Positions 18,835-26,865 of a DNA stretch of 64,000 bases are shown here, one piece after another. A model generated the notes under the pieces. That model saw only the letters and a program-made list of their open reading frames with translations. It was not told the origin of the DNA and searched no databases. Position numbers and translations under genes: made by a program. How positions within the stretch are numbered: the first letter of the stretch is position 1; the number at the start of each line of letters is the position of its first letter. This stretch comes from Mycolicibacter heraklionensis (GTDB taxonomy: Bacteria > Actinomycetota > Actinomycetes > Mycobacteriales > Mycobacteriaceae), in the NCBI RefSeq assembly GCF_019645815.1, contig NZ_CP080997.1, positions 1,240,001-1,304,000 on the forward strand. Reading direction: 5' to 3'.

Positions 18835-19350
18835 GGCGCAGGCCACCACCGTAGTTGCGTTCAAACACTTGCCGAATCTGGGGCTTGAGAACGTCATCGC
18901 GTATCGCTCGGGCCGAGCGGCCGCGGGCCCGGGTGTCGTAGTAGGTGCTCGGTGCGATCTCTACGCCGTCCGCGCTCGGCACCCGGCAGATCGGCTCGCC
19001 GAAGCGGTCCTTGCTTTGGTCGATACAGGTGCGGATCAACGCGGGCGGCGGTCGAGCTTCGCCGTGAAACAGTCGACGTCGATTTCAGAATCTCGTTGGC
19101 ACGCTTGAGCTCCCGATTCTCCGCCCGGCCGCAGCTCGTCGGCTATTTGGGAGGTGATACCGGGACGCTTGCCCTTATTGACCTGGCCCTTACGGACCCG
19201 GTCAATAGTGTCTGCGCGGTTCCGATCCCCAGCTTGGATGCCGCCAGCTCAATCGCAGCCCACTCCGATGGATACTCCAGGCGGACCTCAGCAACTATGC
19301 GCACCGCACGCGAACGCAACTCGACCGGGTGCCTACGCTGAGAACCTTCT
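18835..19350 (-). pseudogene. Decayed IS3-family transposase (orfA and orfB pieces)
   Basis: Minus-strand remains of an IS3 element. From about 19340 down, orfA words appear in broken frames (EYPSEWAAIELAASKLGIG, then RKGQVNKGKRPGITSQIADELR, out of frame with each other). From 19039 down, the start of orfB appears (GVEIAPSTYYDTRARG, RAIRDDVLKPQIRQVFERNYG, ending near 18850). The DDE catalytic part is missing and several frameshifts are present, so it cannot move. It sits directly against the ychF end and marks the left border of the accessory region. The exact ends and inverted repeats are not recognisable. 19351-19479 holds nothing I recognise. Confidence 0.8.
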
Positions 19351-19479
19351 TACATGACTCCAGCCTTCACAAGAAGCGGAGCCTCCGGACTCGCCGGGGG
19401 GAAGGCTCTCGGCGGGCGAATGCCGAATGCCGTTCGGGGCACACTTTGTACGAGCGCGGCGAGAGCTGGCGCCAAGCGC

Positions 19480-20583
19480 TCACTGGTTCGTCGGGATATC
19501 CCGCCCGGGTGCAAAGTACGTGCCCACCGCCGTCGCAAGAACTCGATCGAGGGCCACCCCGACGCGTACATCGGTGTAAAGTCTGCCCTTACGCTTGGTC
19601 CAAGACCGGACGGCGTTCGCTGCGGCAGCATGGTCGGTAGCCCCTTGGTGGGTAACTACCCAGTGCGTGCTAGCGAGGAGTTCAACACCATATGGTCCTT
19701 CGAAACCTCGAATTGTTGAGAGTACGGTGTCGACCGTCTGCTCCACCTTCGGAGCTTCGGCGCCTGCCCTCAGATACTCATCGAGTGCTCGTATGCCTTC
19801 ATTTGTCAGCGAGACGGGTTCTAGGTTTAGCGCTTTCGCACTTCCGTCGCCAAACCCTGATGTGTACGCCCCCTCGATATCGGTAAGGAGATGGCGGACC
19901 TTCTCGCTATACGGGCCGTATCTGCCTGGCGCATACGACAGCGACAATTTAGGCTCAGCCTCGTTGGCGAAGTACATCAACTTTTGAATTTCTAAGTGGG
20001 ACACTCCGGAAGTGTCTTCCCAAGGCTCGGCAGCGCGCCGTTGATCGATGTAACTGCGCATGAGGTGGAGGAGCGTCGCCCGCCCCCAGCTCATCCGGAT
20101 GCGTTTGGGTGGAGCGATCTGCCGCGTTCCCGGAGTTGGGGCGTAGAGGATGAAACGAACATCTGGAAGGTCCGAAAATGATTCAAGCAGAAGCGGTTCC
20201 ACGTCGCGCCAGTCGAGGCCTCCGTTGCCCGCACCCAGAGGCGGTATTGCAATCGAGGTAAGGCCCAGGTCTTGGATGACGTGAATGAGGTCTTTCAATC
20301 CCGCTTGAATGAATGACAACTGTGACGGCGACCGCCAATGCTGCTTCGTGGGAAAATTAACGATGTACCTGGGTCCTTCAAGCTCAAGCGTCTCCGTCAC
20401 GAACATGGTCCCAATGCGGACCTCGTTGTGCTTGCATGCCCGTTCGTACGCCTTGAAGTTCTCGGGGTACCGCCGTTTAAATTGCAGGGCAATTCCCTTG
20501 CCCATGATGCCGACGCAGTTGACTGTATTAATAAGTGCGTCGGCGTCGGCCTTTAGAAGGTCTCCCTTGCCGTAAGTGATCAT
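19480..20583 (-). CDS. darG: DarG macrodomain antitoxin
   Basis: 367 residues from ATG 20583, chosen for the AGGAAGGGGG site just upstream; the frame is open to 20646 inside darT. The N-terminal macrodomain (about 1-155) has GDLLKADADALINTVNCVG and MGKGIALQFK, including the lysine-bearing GKG loop used for removing ADP-ribose from DNA, and FPTKQHWRSPS. The C-terminal domain (about 175-365) matches the DarT-binding part of DarG. It reverses DarT modification and also binds the toxin. Thirteen bases follow the darT stop. Closest familiar relative: M. tuberculosis Rv0060. Confidence 0.95.
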   Translation of the reverse strand: MITYGKGDLLKADADALINTVNCVGIMGKGIALQFKRRYPENFKAYERACKHNEVRIGTMFVTETLELEGPRYIVNFPTKQHWRSPSQLSFIQAGLKDLIHVIQDLGLTSIAIPPLGAGNGGLDWRDVEPLLLESFSDLPDVRFILYAPTPGTRQIAPPKRIRMSWGRATLLHLMRSYIDQRRAAEPWEDTSGVSHLEIQKLMYFANEAEPKLSLSYAPGRYGPYSEKVRHLLTDIEGAYTSGFGDGSAKALNLEPVSLTNEGIRALDEYLRAGAEAPKVEQTVDTVLSTIRGFEGPYGVELLASTHWVVTHQGATDHAAAANAVRSWTKRKGRLYTDVRVGVALDRVLATAVGTYFAPGRDIPTNQ

Positions 20584-20596
20584 GGGTACCCCCTTC

Positions 20597-21289
20597 CTAG
20601 TAGTACAACCCTGGTTCAACGATATAGTCGCGCGTCCCACCGACATTTTTGAAAATGGTCTGTGCCCGGGTCAGCGTGTCGATATTTGAGCAGCACACGT
20701 GAGTGATCAGTTCGATTGGGACATCCCCCAGGATCAGGACCTCGGCGGACCGGCGTCCCTTCCGATCAGGGTCTTCGGGAGTGTTGTACCACTCTCTCTG
20801 GCAGAGCAAATCGAAGTCTACGAAGTTGCCAAGATTGGTCAGATCGGTGCTGAACTGAGTGAAGTCGGCTGCCGCATTGCCGTCGCTGGCGCACCAGGTA
20901 TGGCCTGAGTCGATGATGTCAGCGAGGCCGATACCAAGGTGGACAAGAGGTCCTGAACCACCTTGGTAATGGCCGTAGCCGCGACACACCACGAAGAGCA
21001 TGGGGGACTTGGCCGCGATGTAGAAGGGAACGTGGTCGCTGACCATCGAAGAGGGGTAACCGGGCGCCGGATTCACTTGCTTATGCCGGCGCCTCTCCTT
21101 GACGTCATCATTGGCCACATTGGTTGCCGGCGTGACCGCAGCATCGGGAAGCAATCGTCCTTGCCCCAGAATGCCCGGAAGGTTGTCTATATGGGTGAAA
21201 TGCCAGACGATCCAGTCCCGTGGGCCCTCGCGACGTGGCCCACCACCACGTGCCACGAAGCCTGAGTCAGTGATGATTGCAGTGGTCAT
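20597..21289 (-). CDS. darT: DarT DNA ADP-ribosyltransferase toxin
   Basis: 230 residues, the same length as Rv0059. NAD-binding IVWHFTHIDNLPGIL (His about 30), HVPFYIAAKSPMLFVV, and the catalytic Glu in RRSAEVLI fit the DarT (DUF4433) family, which adds ADP-ribose to thymidine in single-stranded DNA and blocks replication. First gene of a two-gene operon with darG. Found here inside the accessory region rather than in the dnaB region where the M. tuberculosis pair lies. All key residues look intact, so an active system is expected. Confidence 0.95.
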   Translation of the reverse strand: MTTAIITDSGFVARGGGPRREGPRDWIVWHFTHIDNLPGILGQGRLLPDAAVTPATNVANDDVKERRRHKQVNPAPGYPSSMVSDHVPFYIAAKSPMLFVVCRGYGHYQGGSGPLVHLGIGLADIIDSGHTWCASDGNAAADFTQFSTDLTNLGNFVDFDLLCQREWYNTPEDPDRKGRRSAEVLILGDVPIELITHVCCSNIDTLTRAQTIFKNVGGTRDYIVEPGLYY

Positions 21290-21818
21290 AGGTAGTGAAC
21301 GACTCTACGTTGAGATCGTCGGTAGGCAATCAAAATTGTACTTGATTCGAAAGTATGACCGAACAGCGGCTGGCCTTTAGGTCATCGGCTACCGCTGTCG
21401 ACCAACTGGAGCCGTGTTCCGACTGGGCGACCCACCCCGCACCGTTCTGATCTACTTCGCCCGCCGGCAGTCTGCGGAAGACCTGCCGGACCTGGAGGTG
21501 CCGCCGCCGGTGGAGTCAGTATCGAACTTGTGCTGTGTCGACGTTTCGACGCCGGCTGCGGGCCAGATCAGCCCTTGGCGCTGCGGGTTGAGGCGTCGAA
21601 CCAGCTCGCGGTGATTGTGGAGCAGACGTGGAGCCTGCGCGGAAAGCGACAGCTAAGGCGCGATATCGGCGACCCGAAAAACCCTCATGAACTGGGAATA
21701 TATTGTTCTATCGACGTTTTCGCGGGCAGTTCACAGGAGGGGCTGCCTGGCGGTCGTCCCGGGCGTGGGCCCGCCCGCACAATGAGGGCTGCTACTGGCA
21801 CGGCGCAGGGGACGCGCT
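21290..21818. other. 529-base gap with possible decayed coding sequence
   Basis: No gene I can support. Plus-strand frames of 66 and 123 codons (21414-21614, 21530-21901) have no ribosome site; the second runs into the antisense of the XRE/ImmA gene. Translation around 21520-21720 gives a protein-like stretch (LRVEASNQLAVIVEQTWSLRG) without a recognisable family, so this may be a gene remnant. The darT promoter should lie in 21290-21360. Confidence 0.35.
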
Positions 21819-23015
21819 TCAGTGGGTCTTGCGAAGTGGTATTGGGCGCACCGTTCCGCCATGTCGATTCTCCGACGACGCTTTGGTGCGGCCCGATGTG
21901 ATTGGGCCAAGTGCAATGACGTCAGCATCGCCAGCTTGGTCCACAGCGACCCAGCTGGTCCATCGGCCAAAGTAGGAGACTCCCACGCCGGAAGCCTCGG
22001 AAGCTGACCGAAGACTGTTCGGCGCCCCCGGGTGCGCTTTCTCTAGCGCCTTCTGAAGCCAAATTGCTTGTTCGCCACCTACTTCGACAGGCTCCGACTT
22101 GTTCCAACCACGAGCTGAAATCTGCTTATAGAGGCTGCGGGCATGGTCATCGTCGATGACACCCATGCCTTGGAATCGCACGACCAATGCCTTGATCGAG
22201 ACGCCCCAACGTCGCTTTAGGGCGGACAGGGTGCGCAGAGTGACTCGGTTGCCTTCGTCGCGAAGGTCATCCAGGAGTGCGTCGCCTGGAGCAAGGAAGG
22301 CGCCGGCGAAGCGGTGCGCCTGCTTCTCGTAGCGTGTCGCGTCGTGTGCAGATTCTGGCGGGCCTACGCCGGCGTGTAAGCCAAGGTGACCAATCTCGTG
22401 CGCGACCGTGAACCGCTGGCGGTCTCCGGGGATGCCATGGCCGCCATTGGTGCGGGCAACACATACAACCGGCGTCTGGTTTGCCCTCACCGATAGCCCG
22501 AGATGCCGACCAAGTTCTTCGCGCATCGGCAGCACGAGGCACCCGAGTCGTTCGGCGGCGCGGATGCAGTTTCCGACGACCTCGCCGTCACCCAGCCCGG
22601 CAGCAGCCCGAACATCGGCGGCGAACTGCTCGATTGCATCCTCGTCACTGAGGTTTCCGTCGAACACGGGGATAGTGTCTGGGATTTGCCGCAACGCAAG
22701 GATGTCGACCACCTCAACTGCGGTTGTGCAGTCAGCCCGCTGCTGATCCACTGCTCGCTTTGAGGCGTCAGCGTATGCGCGCAGCCAGGGGCGCGTCGTG
22801 GGGCCAATTCGATCTGGTCCGGTGAGATATGCTGGGGTGCAATCAAATACTGAAGATATTGACTGGGCTAGGTCGTCCGTCAAGGCCATGCGCCCATTCT
22901 CGATCTTCGAAACCGAACCGTTCGCAATGCCAATTCGTTCGGCAAACTCCACCTGGCCGATGCCAGCGATCAGTCGCAGCCTCTGAATTCGTTGGCCTGC
23001 GTGATGGAAATCCAA
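21819..23015 (-). CDS. XRE-ImmA/IrrE regulator-protease
   Basis: 398 residues from TTG 23015; no better start is seen. The N-terminal XRE helix-turn-helix (about 5-65, IQRLRLIAGIGQVEFAERIGI in parts) is followed by a metallopeptidase domain with zinc motif HEIGHLGLH (about 205-213) and EKQAHRFAGAFLAP, typical of ImmA/IrrE proteins that cleave a repressor or act as antitoxins (COG2856). The last 120 residues contain an unassigned domain. It lies 58 bases after the 211-residue unknown gene on the same strand, suggesting an operon or toxin-antitoxin-like pair. Confidence 0.88.
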   Translation of the reverse strand: MDFHHAGQRIQRLRLIAGIGQVEFAERIGIANGSVSKIENGRMALTDDLAQSISSVFDCTPAYLTGPDRIGPTTRPWLRAYADASKRAVDQQRADCTTAVEVVDILALRQIPDTIPVFDGNLSDEDAIEQFAADVRAAAGLGDGEVVGNCIRAAERLGCLVLPMREELGRHLGLSVRANQTPVVCVARTNGGHGIPGDRQRFTVAHEIGHLGLHAGVGPPESAHDATRYEKQAHRFAGAFLAPGDALLDDLRDEGNRVTLRTLSALKRRWGVSIKALVVRFQGMGVIDDDHARSLYKQISARGWNKSEPVEVGGEQAIWLQKALEKAHPGAPNSLRSASEASGVGVSYFGRWTSWVAVDQAGDADVIALGPITSGRTKASSENRHGGTVRPIPLRKTH

Positions 23016-23073
23016 AGCTTCTACCCCACTAACTCTCGCTCTAAGGACGCAACGGCCTTATGCCCCAGTGCGA

Positions 23074-23679
23074 TCACACGGAGTCAGCCTCACCGCCCAT
23101 CTCGTCATCGTCGAAGCCGTCAAGACCCTCATCCGTGGGCCGGAAACCGCCGGAAGGGATTTCGGGACCGAGCAGCGGTATGGCGTGCCCGAGAATGAGA
23201 TGTCCTGGAGTCCCTGGCTCGAACCGGAGAATCGGGGCAACAAAGGCTTCGGCGACGAGAACGGACCCGCTTGCCGGGATCCATCCGAAGGTCCAGGCCT
23301 CGATGGGAAAAAGCCCATCGCCCTCGTCGACCACGACCCGGACCGGAGCGTCGGAGTTGGCTGTCATCACAATGCTGCCCCCTTCGTCGCGTGACGCTCG
23401 CCGCAGACGGAATCGCCGCTCAACCCCTTCGTCGAAGGACCGGAGTTCCCTGCCGCTACCGTTTACTGAGCCGAACTCAACACCAACTCGACTCGCGGCT
23501 ACCGCGACGGCGTCGATCGCGAGATCTCTCATCAGGAATGCGGTGGACTGTGGCGAGCCGAATGATTCGTCGACATCGAGGGCCTGGTCCACGTGGTGGC
23601 CGCGTTCGGCGAAGACCTCTTGCAACTCCTCCGCGACCTTGGTCAGGCGGTGTACGAGCTTCCCGGATAGGCGTGACAT
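23074..23679 (-). CDS. Unknown partner of the XRE/ImmA protein
   Basis: 201 residues from ATG 23679; a GTG at 23709 would give 211. No family recognised. The N-terminal 60 residues are helical and charged (KLVHRLTKVAEELQEVFAERG), a middle part is mixed (GVERRFRLRRASRDEGGSIVMTA, in pieces), a beta-rich hydrophobic section follows (EAWTFGWIPASGSVLVAEAFV), and the C-terminus is acidic (DDDEMGGE). No membrane segment. The position immediately upstream of an XRE-ImmA gene makes it a candidate toxin, substrate or effector of that protein. Function unproven. Confidence 0.6.
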   Translation of the reverse strand: MSRLSGKLVHRLTKVAEELQEVFAERGHHVDQALDVDESFGSPQSTAFLMRDLAIDAVAVAASRVGVEFGSVNGSGRELRSFDEGVERRFRLRRASRDEGGSIVMTANSDAPVRVVVDEGDGLFPIEAWTFGWIPASGSVLVAEAFVAPILRFEPGTPGHLILGHAIPLLGPEIPSGGFRPTDEGLDGFDDDEMGGEADSV

Positions 23680-23903
23680 GAGCAGTGAGAATATTCCTGA
23701 AAATGTCACTTCGTCAACCCGACGCGCCGAAGTGGAGGCACCGACTCAGTGAAGGTCGTGCTCGTGACGGTGTTTACAACGGGTTTGCTGCGAGCGGGCC
23801 AGGTGGTGGCGGCGGGTCGCGCGTTAAATCATTGAAACATCGGGTGCGCAACGGGCGGGTAGGCGGTTAGCTGAAGGGTAACTGCGGATGGAGGGAGCGC
23901 TGA

Positions 23904-24911
23904 ATGGTTACGCGCAAGCCTCGATTGCGGACGGTTTCGGATGATCCGGCCCGAGTCGAATACCGAACCGTGCACGGATATCTCCGGGCGTATCGGGTGG
24001 CCGGGGACGGGCCGCCGCTGCTGTTGATCCATGGGATTGGGGACAATTCGTCGACCTGGAAGCCACTGATCCCGCTGCTGGCGCAGAAGTACACGGTGAT
24101 CGCCCCGGATCTGCTCGGTCACGGGCTCTCGGATCAGCCGCGCGCTGACTATTCCGTCGCCGCGTTCGCCAACGGCATGCGAGATCTGCTGTCGGTCTTG
24201 AATTTTGACCGGGTGACGGTCATCGGGCACTCCTTGGGCGGCGGGGTGGCGATGCAGTTCTGCTACCAGTACCCACAGATGGTTGAGCGGCTGGTGTTGG
24301 TGGCCGCCGGCGGTGTAAAGCGTGAGGTCAACCCCGCGCTGCGCCTGGCGTCGCTGCCGGCCGCACCGCAGGCGCTGGCCGCACTTTCAGTGCCAGGATT
24401 TGAGACAGCGCTTCGGATGGTTCGGGGGCAGATCGACAAGATGGACCTGCCGGTGCTTCTGGTCGATCTGCCCGAGATTCTGCGGGTGCTCGGTGATTTG
24501 AGTTCGCCGAACAAGCGGGCGGCGTTCGTGCGGACGCTGCGCGCCGTGGTGGATTGGCGCGGGCAGATGGTCACCATGCTCGACCGCAGTTATCTCACCG
24601 AACGGCTCCCGATCATGATCGTCTGGGGCACCCACGATCTGGTGCTGCCGTATTCGCACGCCAAGCTCGCACACGCCGCTATGCCGCATTCGCGGCTGGA
24701 AACCTTCGTCGATTCCGGTCATTTCCCGTTCCGTGACGACCCGCTGCGGTTCGCCGACCTCGTCGACGACTTCATCACCAGCACGGTGCCGCTGGATTTC
24801 GACCTGGAACGGTGGCGTCGGCTGCTCACCGACGGAGCGGCCGACCCAGCGGTGGCGGATCCGGATGAGGAGTTGCTGCGCGCGTTGAGCGACGTCCGCA
24901 GCGCGACCTGA
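23904..24911 (+). CDS. Alpha/beta hydrolase, Rv2715-like
   Basis: 335 residues; GGAGGGAG about seven bases before ATG 23904. HGIGDNSSTW oxyanion region, nucleophile motif GHSLGGG (Ser110), acid in WGTHDLVLP and His in DSGHFPF complete the triad. Sequence and length match Rv2715 (words such as RTVHGY and ADYSVAA.ANGMRDLLSVL). Substrate unknown; esterase or haloperoxidase-like. Unlike its neighbours it is a typical chromosomal gene, yet it lies between the two ychF-tail copies, so it either travelled with the island or was captured. 23680-23903 is the divergent promoter region; 24912-25161 holds no gene. Confidence 0.9.
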   Translation: MVTRKPRLRTVSDDPARVEYRTVHGYLRAYRVAGDGPPLLLIHGIGDNSSTWKPLIPLLAQKYTVIAPDLLGHGLSDQPRADYSVAAFANGMRDLLSVLNFDRVTVIGHSLGGGVAMQFCYQYPQMVERLVLVAAGGVKREVNPALRLASLPAAPQALAALSVPGFETALRMVRGQIDKMDLPVLLVDLPEILRVLGDLSSPNKRAAFVRTLRAVVDWRGQMVTMLDRSYLTERLPIMIVWGTHDLVLPYSHAKLAHAAMPHSRLETFVDSGHFPFRDDPLRFADLVDDFITSTVPLDFDLERWRRLLTDGAADPAVADPDEELLRALSDVRSAT

Positions 24912-25148
24912 CCCGCGGGGTCTGGCGTCATGACCGATGGTCTGAACGCGCCGAACGGGGGGAAACGGGCAGCGCCAGACTGCCCAGAACTACGCCCTCG
25001 TCGCCCTCGTCCGAGGGCTCGATTCCGAGGAGCGGCCCTCAGAATGTTGGCATCCGAACTGGGTCGGCGCAGTCGATCGTGGCCCCTGACCCGCGAGTTT
25101 CCATGCGTGCCCTCGTTCAAGCGTCACCGCGCCCGTCTTCCGCCGCGC

Positions 25149-25154
25149 TAGAAT
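25149..25154 (+). promoter_or_regulatory. relB -10, leaderless
   Basis: TAGAAT followed by seven bases and ATG 25162; no Shine-Dalgarno sequence, so translation from a leaderless transcript is expected. Confidence 0.6.
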
Positions 25155-25161
25155 TCTGTAC

Positions 25162-25446
25162 ATGACTACGCTGCCGCTCGCTGAGGTGCGGGCCAACCTG
25201 TCCAAATTGGTGGATGAGGCCGTGCGCACGCATCAGCGGGTGGAGGTCACCAAGAACGGGCGCCGCGCCGCCGTGCTGATCAGCGCCGACGACTACGACT
25301 CTCTCATAGAGACGCTCGAGATTCTGGGTGATCGAGAAGCGATGGAGGCCATTCGCGAGGCGGACGCCGATATCGCGGCCGGCCGCGTCTACCCGCTTAA
25401 CGAGGTGGAGGCCGAACTCCGTGCGAGGGGCATCATCACTTCATGA
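25162..25446 (+). CDS. relB: RelB/Phd-type antitoxin
   Basis: 94 residues. N-terminal Phd/YefM DNA-binding fold (LPLAEVRANLSKLVDEA, then VTKNGRRAAVLISADDYDSLIETLEIL) and a C-terminal helix that covers the toxin (EADADIAAGRVYPLNEVEAEL). Closely resembles M. tuberculosis RelB. Neutralises RelE and with it represses its own operon. Its TGA overlaps the relE ATG by four bases. Part of a run of toxin-antitoxin modules. Confidence 0.93.
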   Translation: MTTLPLAEVRANLSKLVDEAVRTHQRVEVTKNGRRAAVLISADDYDSLIETLEILGDREAMEAIREADADIAAGRVYPLNEVEAELRARGIITS

Positions 25447-25706
25447 CGTACCGGGTCGAGCTGACTCGGCGCGCCCGGCGAAGTTTGTGCGAGGAGCTTC
25501 CCGGGGTGGTCGCCGCGGCTTGTTGGGAGTTCATTCGCGGTCCGCTCGCCGAGAACCCGCAGAGGGTCGGCAAGCACCTGCGCGACGAGTTGGCTGATCG
25601 CTGGTCGGCGCGGCGCGGCGAGTTTCGGGTTGTCTACGAGATCCACGAGGACGTCGTCGTTGTCCGGGTTATCGACGTACGGCATCGTCGTGATGTGTAT
25701 CGGTGA
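25443..25706 (+). CDS. relE: RelE-type mRNA interferase toxin
   Basis: 87 residues. RelE/ParE fold with YRVELTRRARRSL, basic patches (RVGKHLRDELADRWSARRG) and the C-terminal FRVVYEI....VVVRVIDVRHRRDVYR that carries the catalytic arginine and tyrosine. Cleaves ribosome-bound mRNA. Coupled to relB. The ychF-tail copy begins five bases after its stop, so relE is the last gene before the right repeat. Confidence 0.93.
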   Translation: MTYRVELTRRARRSLCEELPGVVAAACWEFIRGPLAENPQRVGKHLRDELADRWSARRGEFRVVYEIHEDVVVVRVIDVRHRRDVYR

Positions 25707-25710
25707 CGGA

Positions 25711-25738
25711 ACGTGGTGGAGTTTCGGTTTAACGTATA
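25711..25738 (+). repeat. ychF 3'-end repeat, right copy (att-like)
   Basis: Repeats 18751-18778 with three changes. Read in the ychF frame (25713-25739) it still codes VVEFRFNV and a stop (TAA in place of TAG): TTC to TTT twice and GTG to GTA. It has no gene body upstream, only relE in another frame. This is the tail of a diverged ychF allele, as left when a mobile element replaces the 3' end of its target gene. Confidence 0.75.
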
Positions 25739-25745
25739 ACGTTAT
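25736..25745. promoter_or_regulatory. Palindrome before higBA
   Basis: ATAACGTTAT, a perfect 10-base palindrome 27 bases upstream of the higB GTG, overlapping the end of the ychF-tail copy. Position fits an autoregulatory HigBA operator; no binding evidence. Confidence 0.35.
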
Positions 25746-25772
25746 TGACGAGATGCGTTATGCGATGGTCTC

Positions 25773-26054
25773 GTGATCAGATCGTTCGGCGACAAGGACA
25801 CCGAGCGGATCTGGCAGGAGCGGTACGTCACGGGTGTGGATCGGACGATCCAGCGGGCGACGTTGCGGAAACTCGAACTGATCCACGCGGCCAAGGTCGT
25901 CGATGATCTTCGAATCCCTCCGGGCAACCGCTTGGAACGACTGGGCGGTGATCGTCGCGGACAGCACAGTGTCCGGGTGAACGATCAGTGGCGGATCTGC
26001 TTCGTCTGGAGAGAAGGAGGTGCAGAAGATGTCGAACTCGTCGACTACCACTGA
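25773..26054 (+). CDS. higB: HigB toxin
   Basis: 93 residues from GTG 25773. RelE-superfamily plasmid-maintenance killer: IRSFGDKDTERIW at the start, LRIPPGNRLERLGGDRRGQHSVRVNDQWRICF (in pieces, the HigB signature), and VELVDYH at the end. Cleaves mRNA on the ribosome. Toxin-first order, with a 26-base overlap into higA, is normal for HigBA. Confidence 0.94.
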   Translation: MIRSFGDKDTERIWQERYVTGVDRTIQRATLRKLELIHAAKVVDDLRIPPGNRLERLGGDRRGQHSVRVNDQWRICFVWREGGAEDVELVDYH

Positions 26055-26349
26055 GAATGATCGGATCGAGCCGATCCATCCGGGGGAGATCCTGATGGAG
26101 GACTTCATCGAGGGCTTTGGGATCACCCAGAACAAGCTGGCCGTGTCCATCGGTGTGCCGCCGCGTCGGATCAACGAGATCGTGCACGGCAAGCGTGGAA
26201 TCACGGCCGACACGGCGATCCGTCTGGCGCGGTACTTCGGGACGTCGGAGGAGTTCTGGATGAACCTTCAGTCGCACTACGAACTCCGGACCGAGCGTCG
26301 TGCGCTGATGGATCAGGTCGAGGCCATCACGCCTCTGGAGCGTACGTAG
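26029..26349 (+). CDS. higA: HigA antitoxin
   Basis: 106 residues from ATG 26029, set by GGAGG at 26016-26020; an in-frame GTG at 26020 overlaps that site and is less likely. XRE helix-turn-helix with the HigA words IHPGEILMEDFIEGFGITQNKLA and RRINEIVHGKRGITADTAIRL (in pieces), and FWMNLQSHYEL. Binds HigB and represses the operon. 26350-26553 downstream holds only a GTCACCG...CGGTGAC inverted repeat of unclear meaning. Confidence 0.94.
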   Translation: MSNSSTTTENDRIEPIHPGEILMEDFIEGFGITQNKLAVSIGVPPRRINEIVHGKRGITADTAIRLARYFGTSEEFWMNLQSHYELRTERRALMDQVEAITPLERT

Positions 26350-26553
26350 CTGCTGATGACGGAAAGTCTTGCGGGTCAACGGATTCTCGTACGAGATGTG
26401 GTGCTTCGCTCATTGCGGGCCACGCGCGCGTCTGACCGCCCGGCTTCACCGCGATCACCTCTCCAAGGAGCGCGGAGAGCGCCGAACGAGAAGTCACCGA
26501 CGTGTGTCTCGCCGGTGACCTCACCGCGACGGCGGTAGGGGAGGGTCATCCTC

Positions 26554-26865
26554 ATGTCGGTGGTTGAGGTGATCTATCTGGTGGCGGCGCTGCTCTGGAT
26601 TGTCGTGGTGGTGGCTGCGGCGTGCATCGGAGGCCACTACCTGGTGAAGCTTCGTGCCAGGCGGCGCCGGGTGACTGGGCTGATCGACACCGTGCGGCTG
26701 TCCATCGAGCGCGTCACCGTCCCGTACCGGGCAGTGGCCGCCGGCGGTGCCGTTGTTCTTCAGCGGATGGTTGCCGGAAGCAACGTCTTCGGGAGCGTCG
26801 CTCAGTTGATGATCTCGTCGAGCCCGTCAGCGCGCAACGCGGCCAGCCGATCACGCCATTCCTGA
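26554..26865 (+). CDS. Small single-span membrane protein
   Basis: 103 residues. GGGAGGG lies about seven bases before ATG 26554. One membrane helix at about 5-30 (VIYLVAALLWIVVVVAAACIG), then a strongly basic juxtamembrane segment (KLRARRRR) and a helix. The last 20 codons overlap the 3' end of arr on the other strand and look less constrained. No family recognised. Confidence 0.5.
   Translation: MSVVEVIYLVAALLWIVVVVAAACIGGHYLVKLRARRRRVTGLIDTVRLSIERVTVPYRAVAAGGAVVLQRMVAGSNVFGSVAQLMISSSPSARNAASRSRHS

Noticed and set aside
24912..25161. GTCTGGCG...CGCCAGAC inverted repeat after the alpha/beta hydrolase as a terminator
   Set aside because: The arms are about 50 bases apart with no compact stem or T-run, so it is not a convincing terminator.
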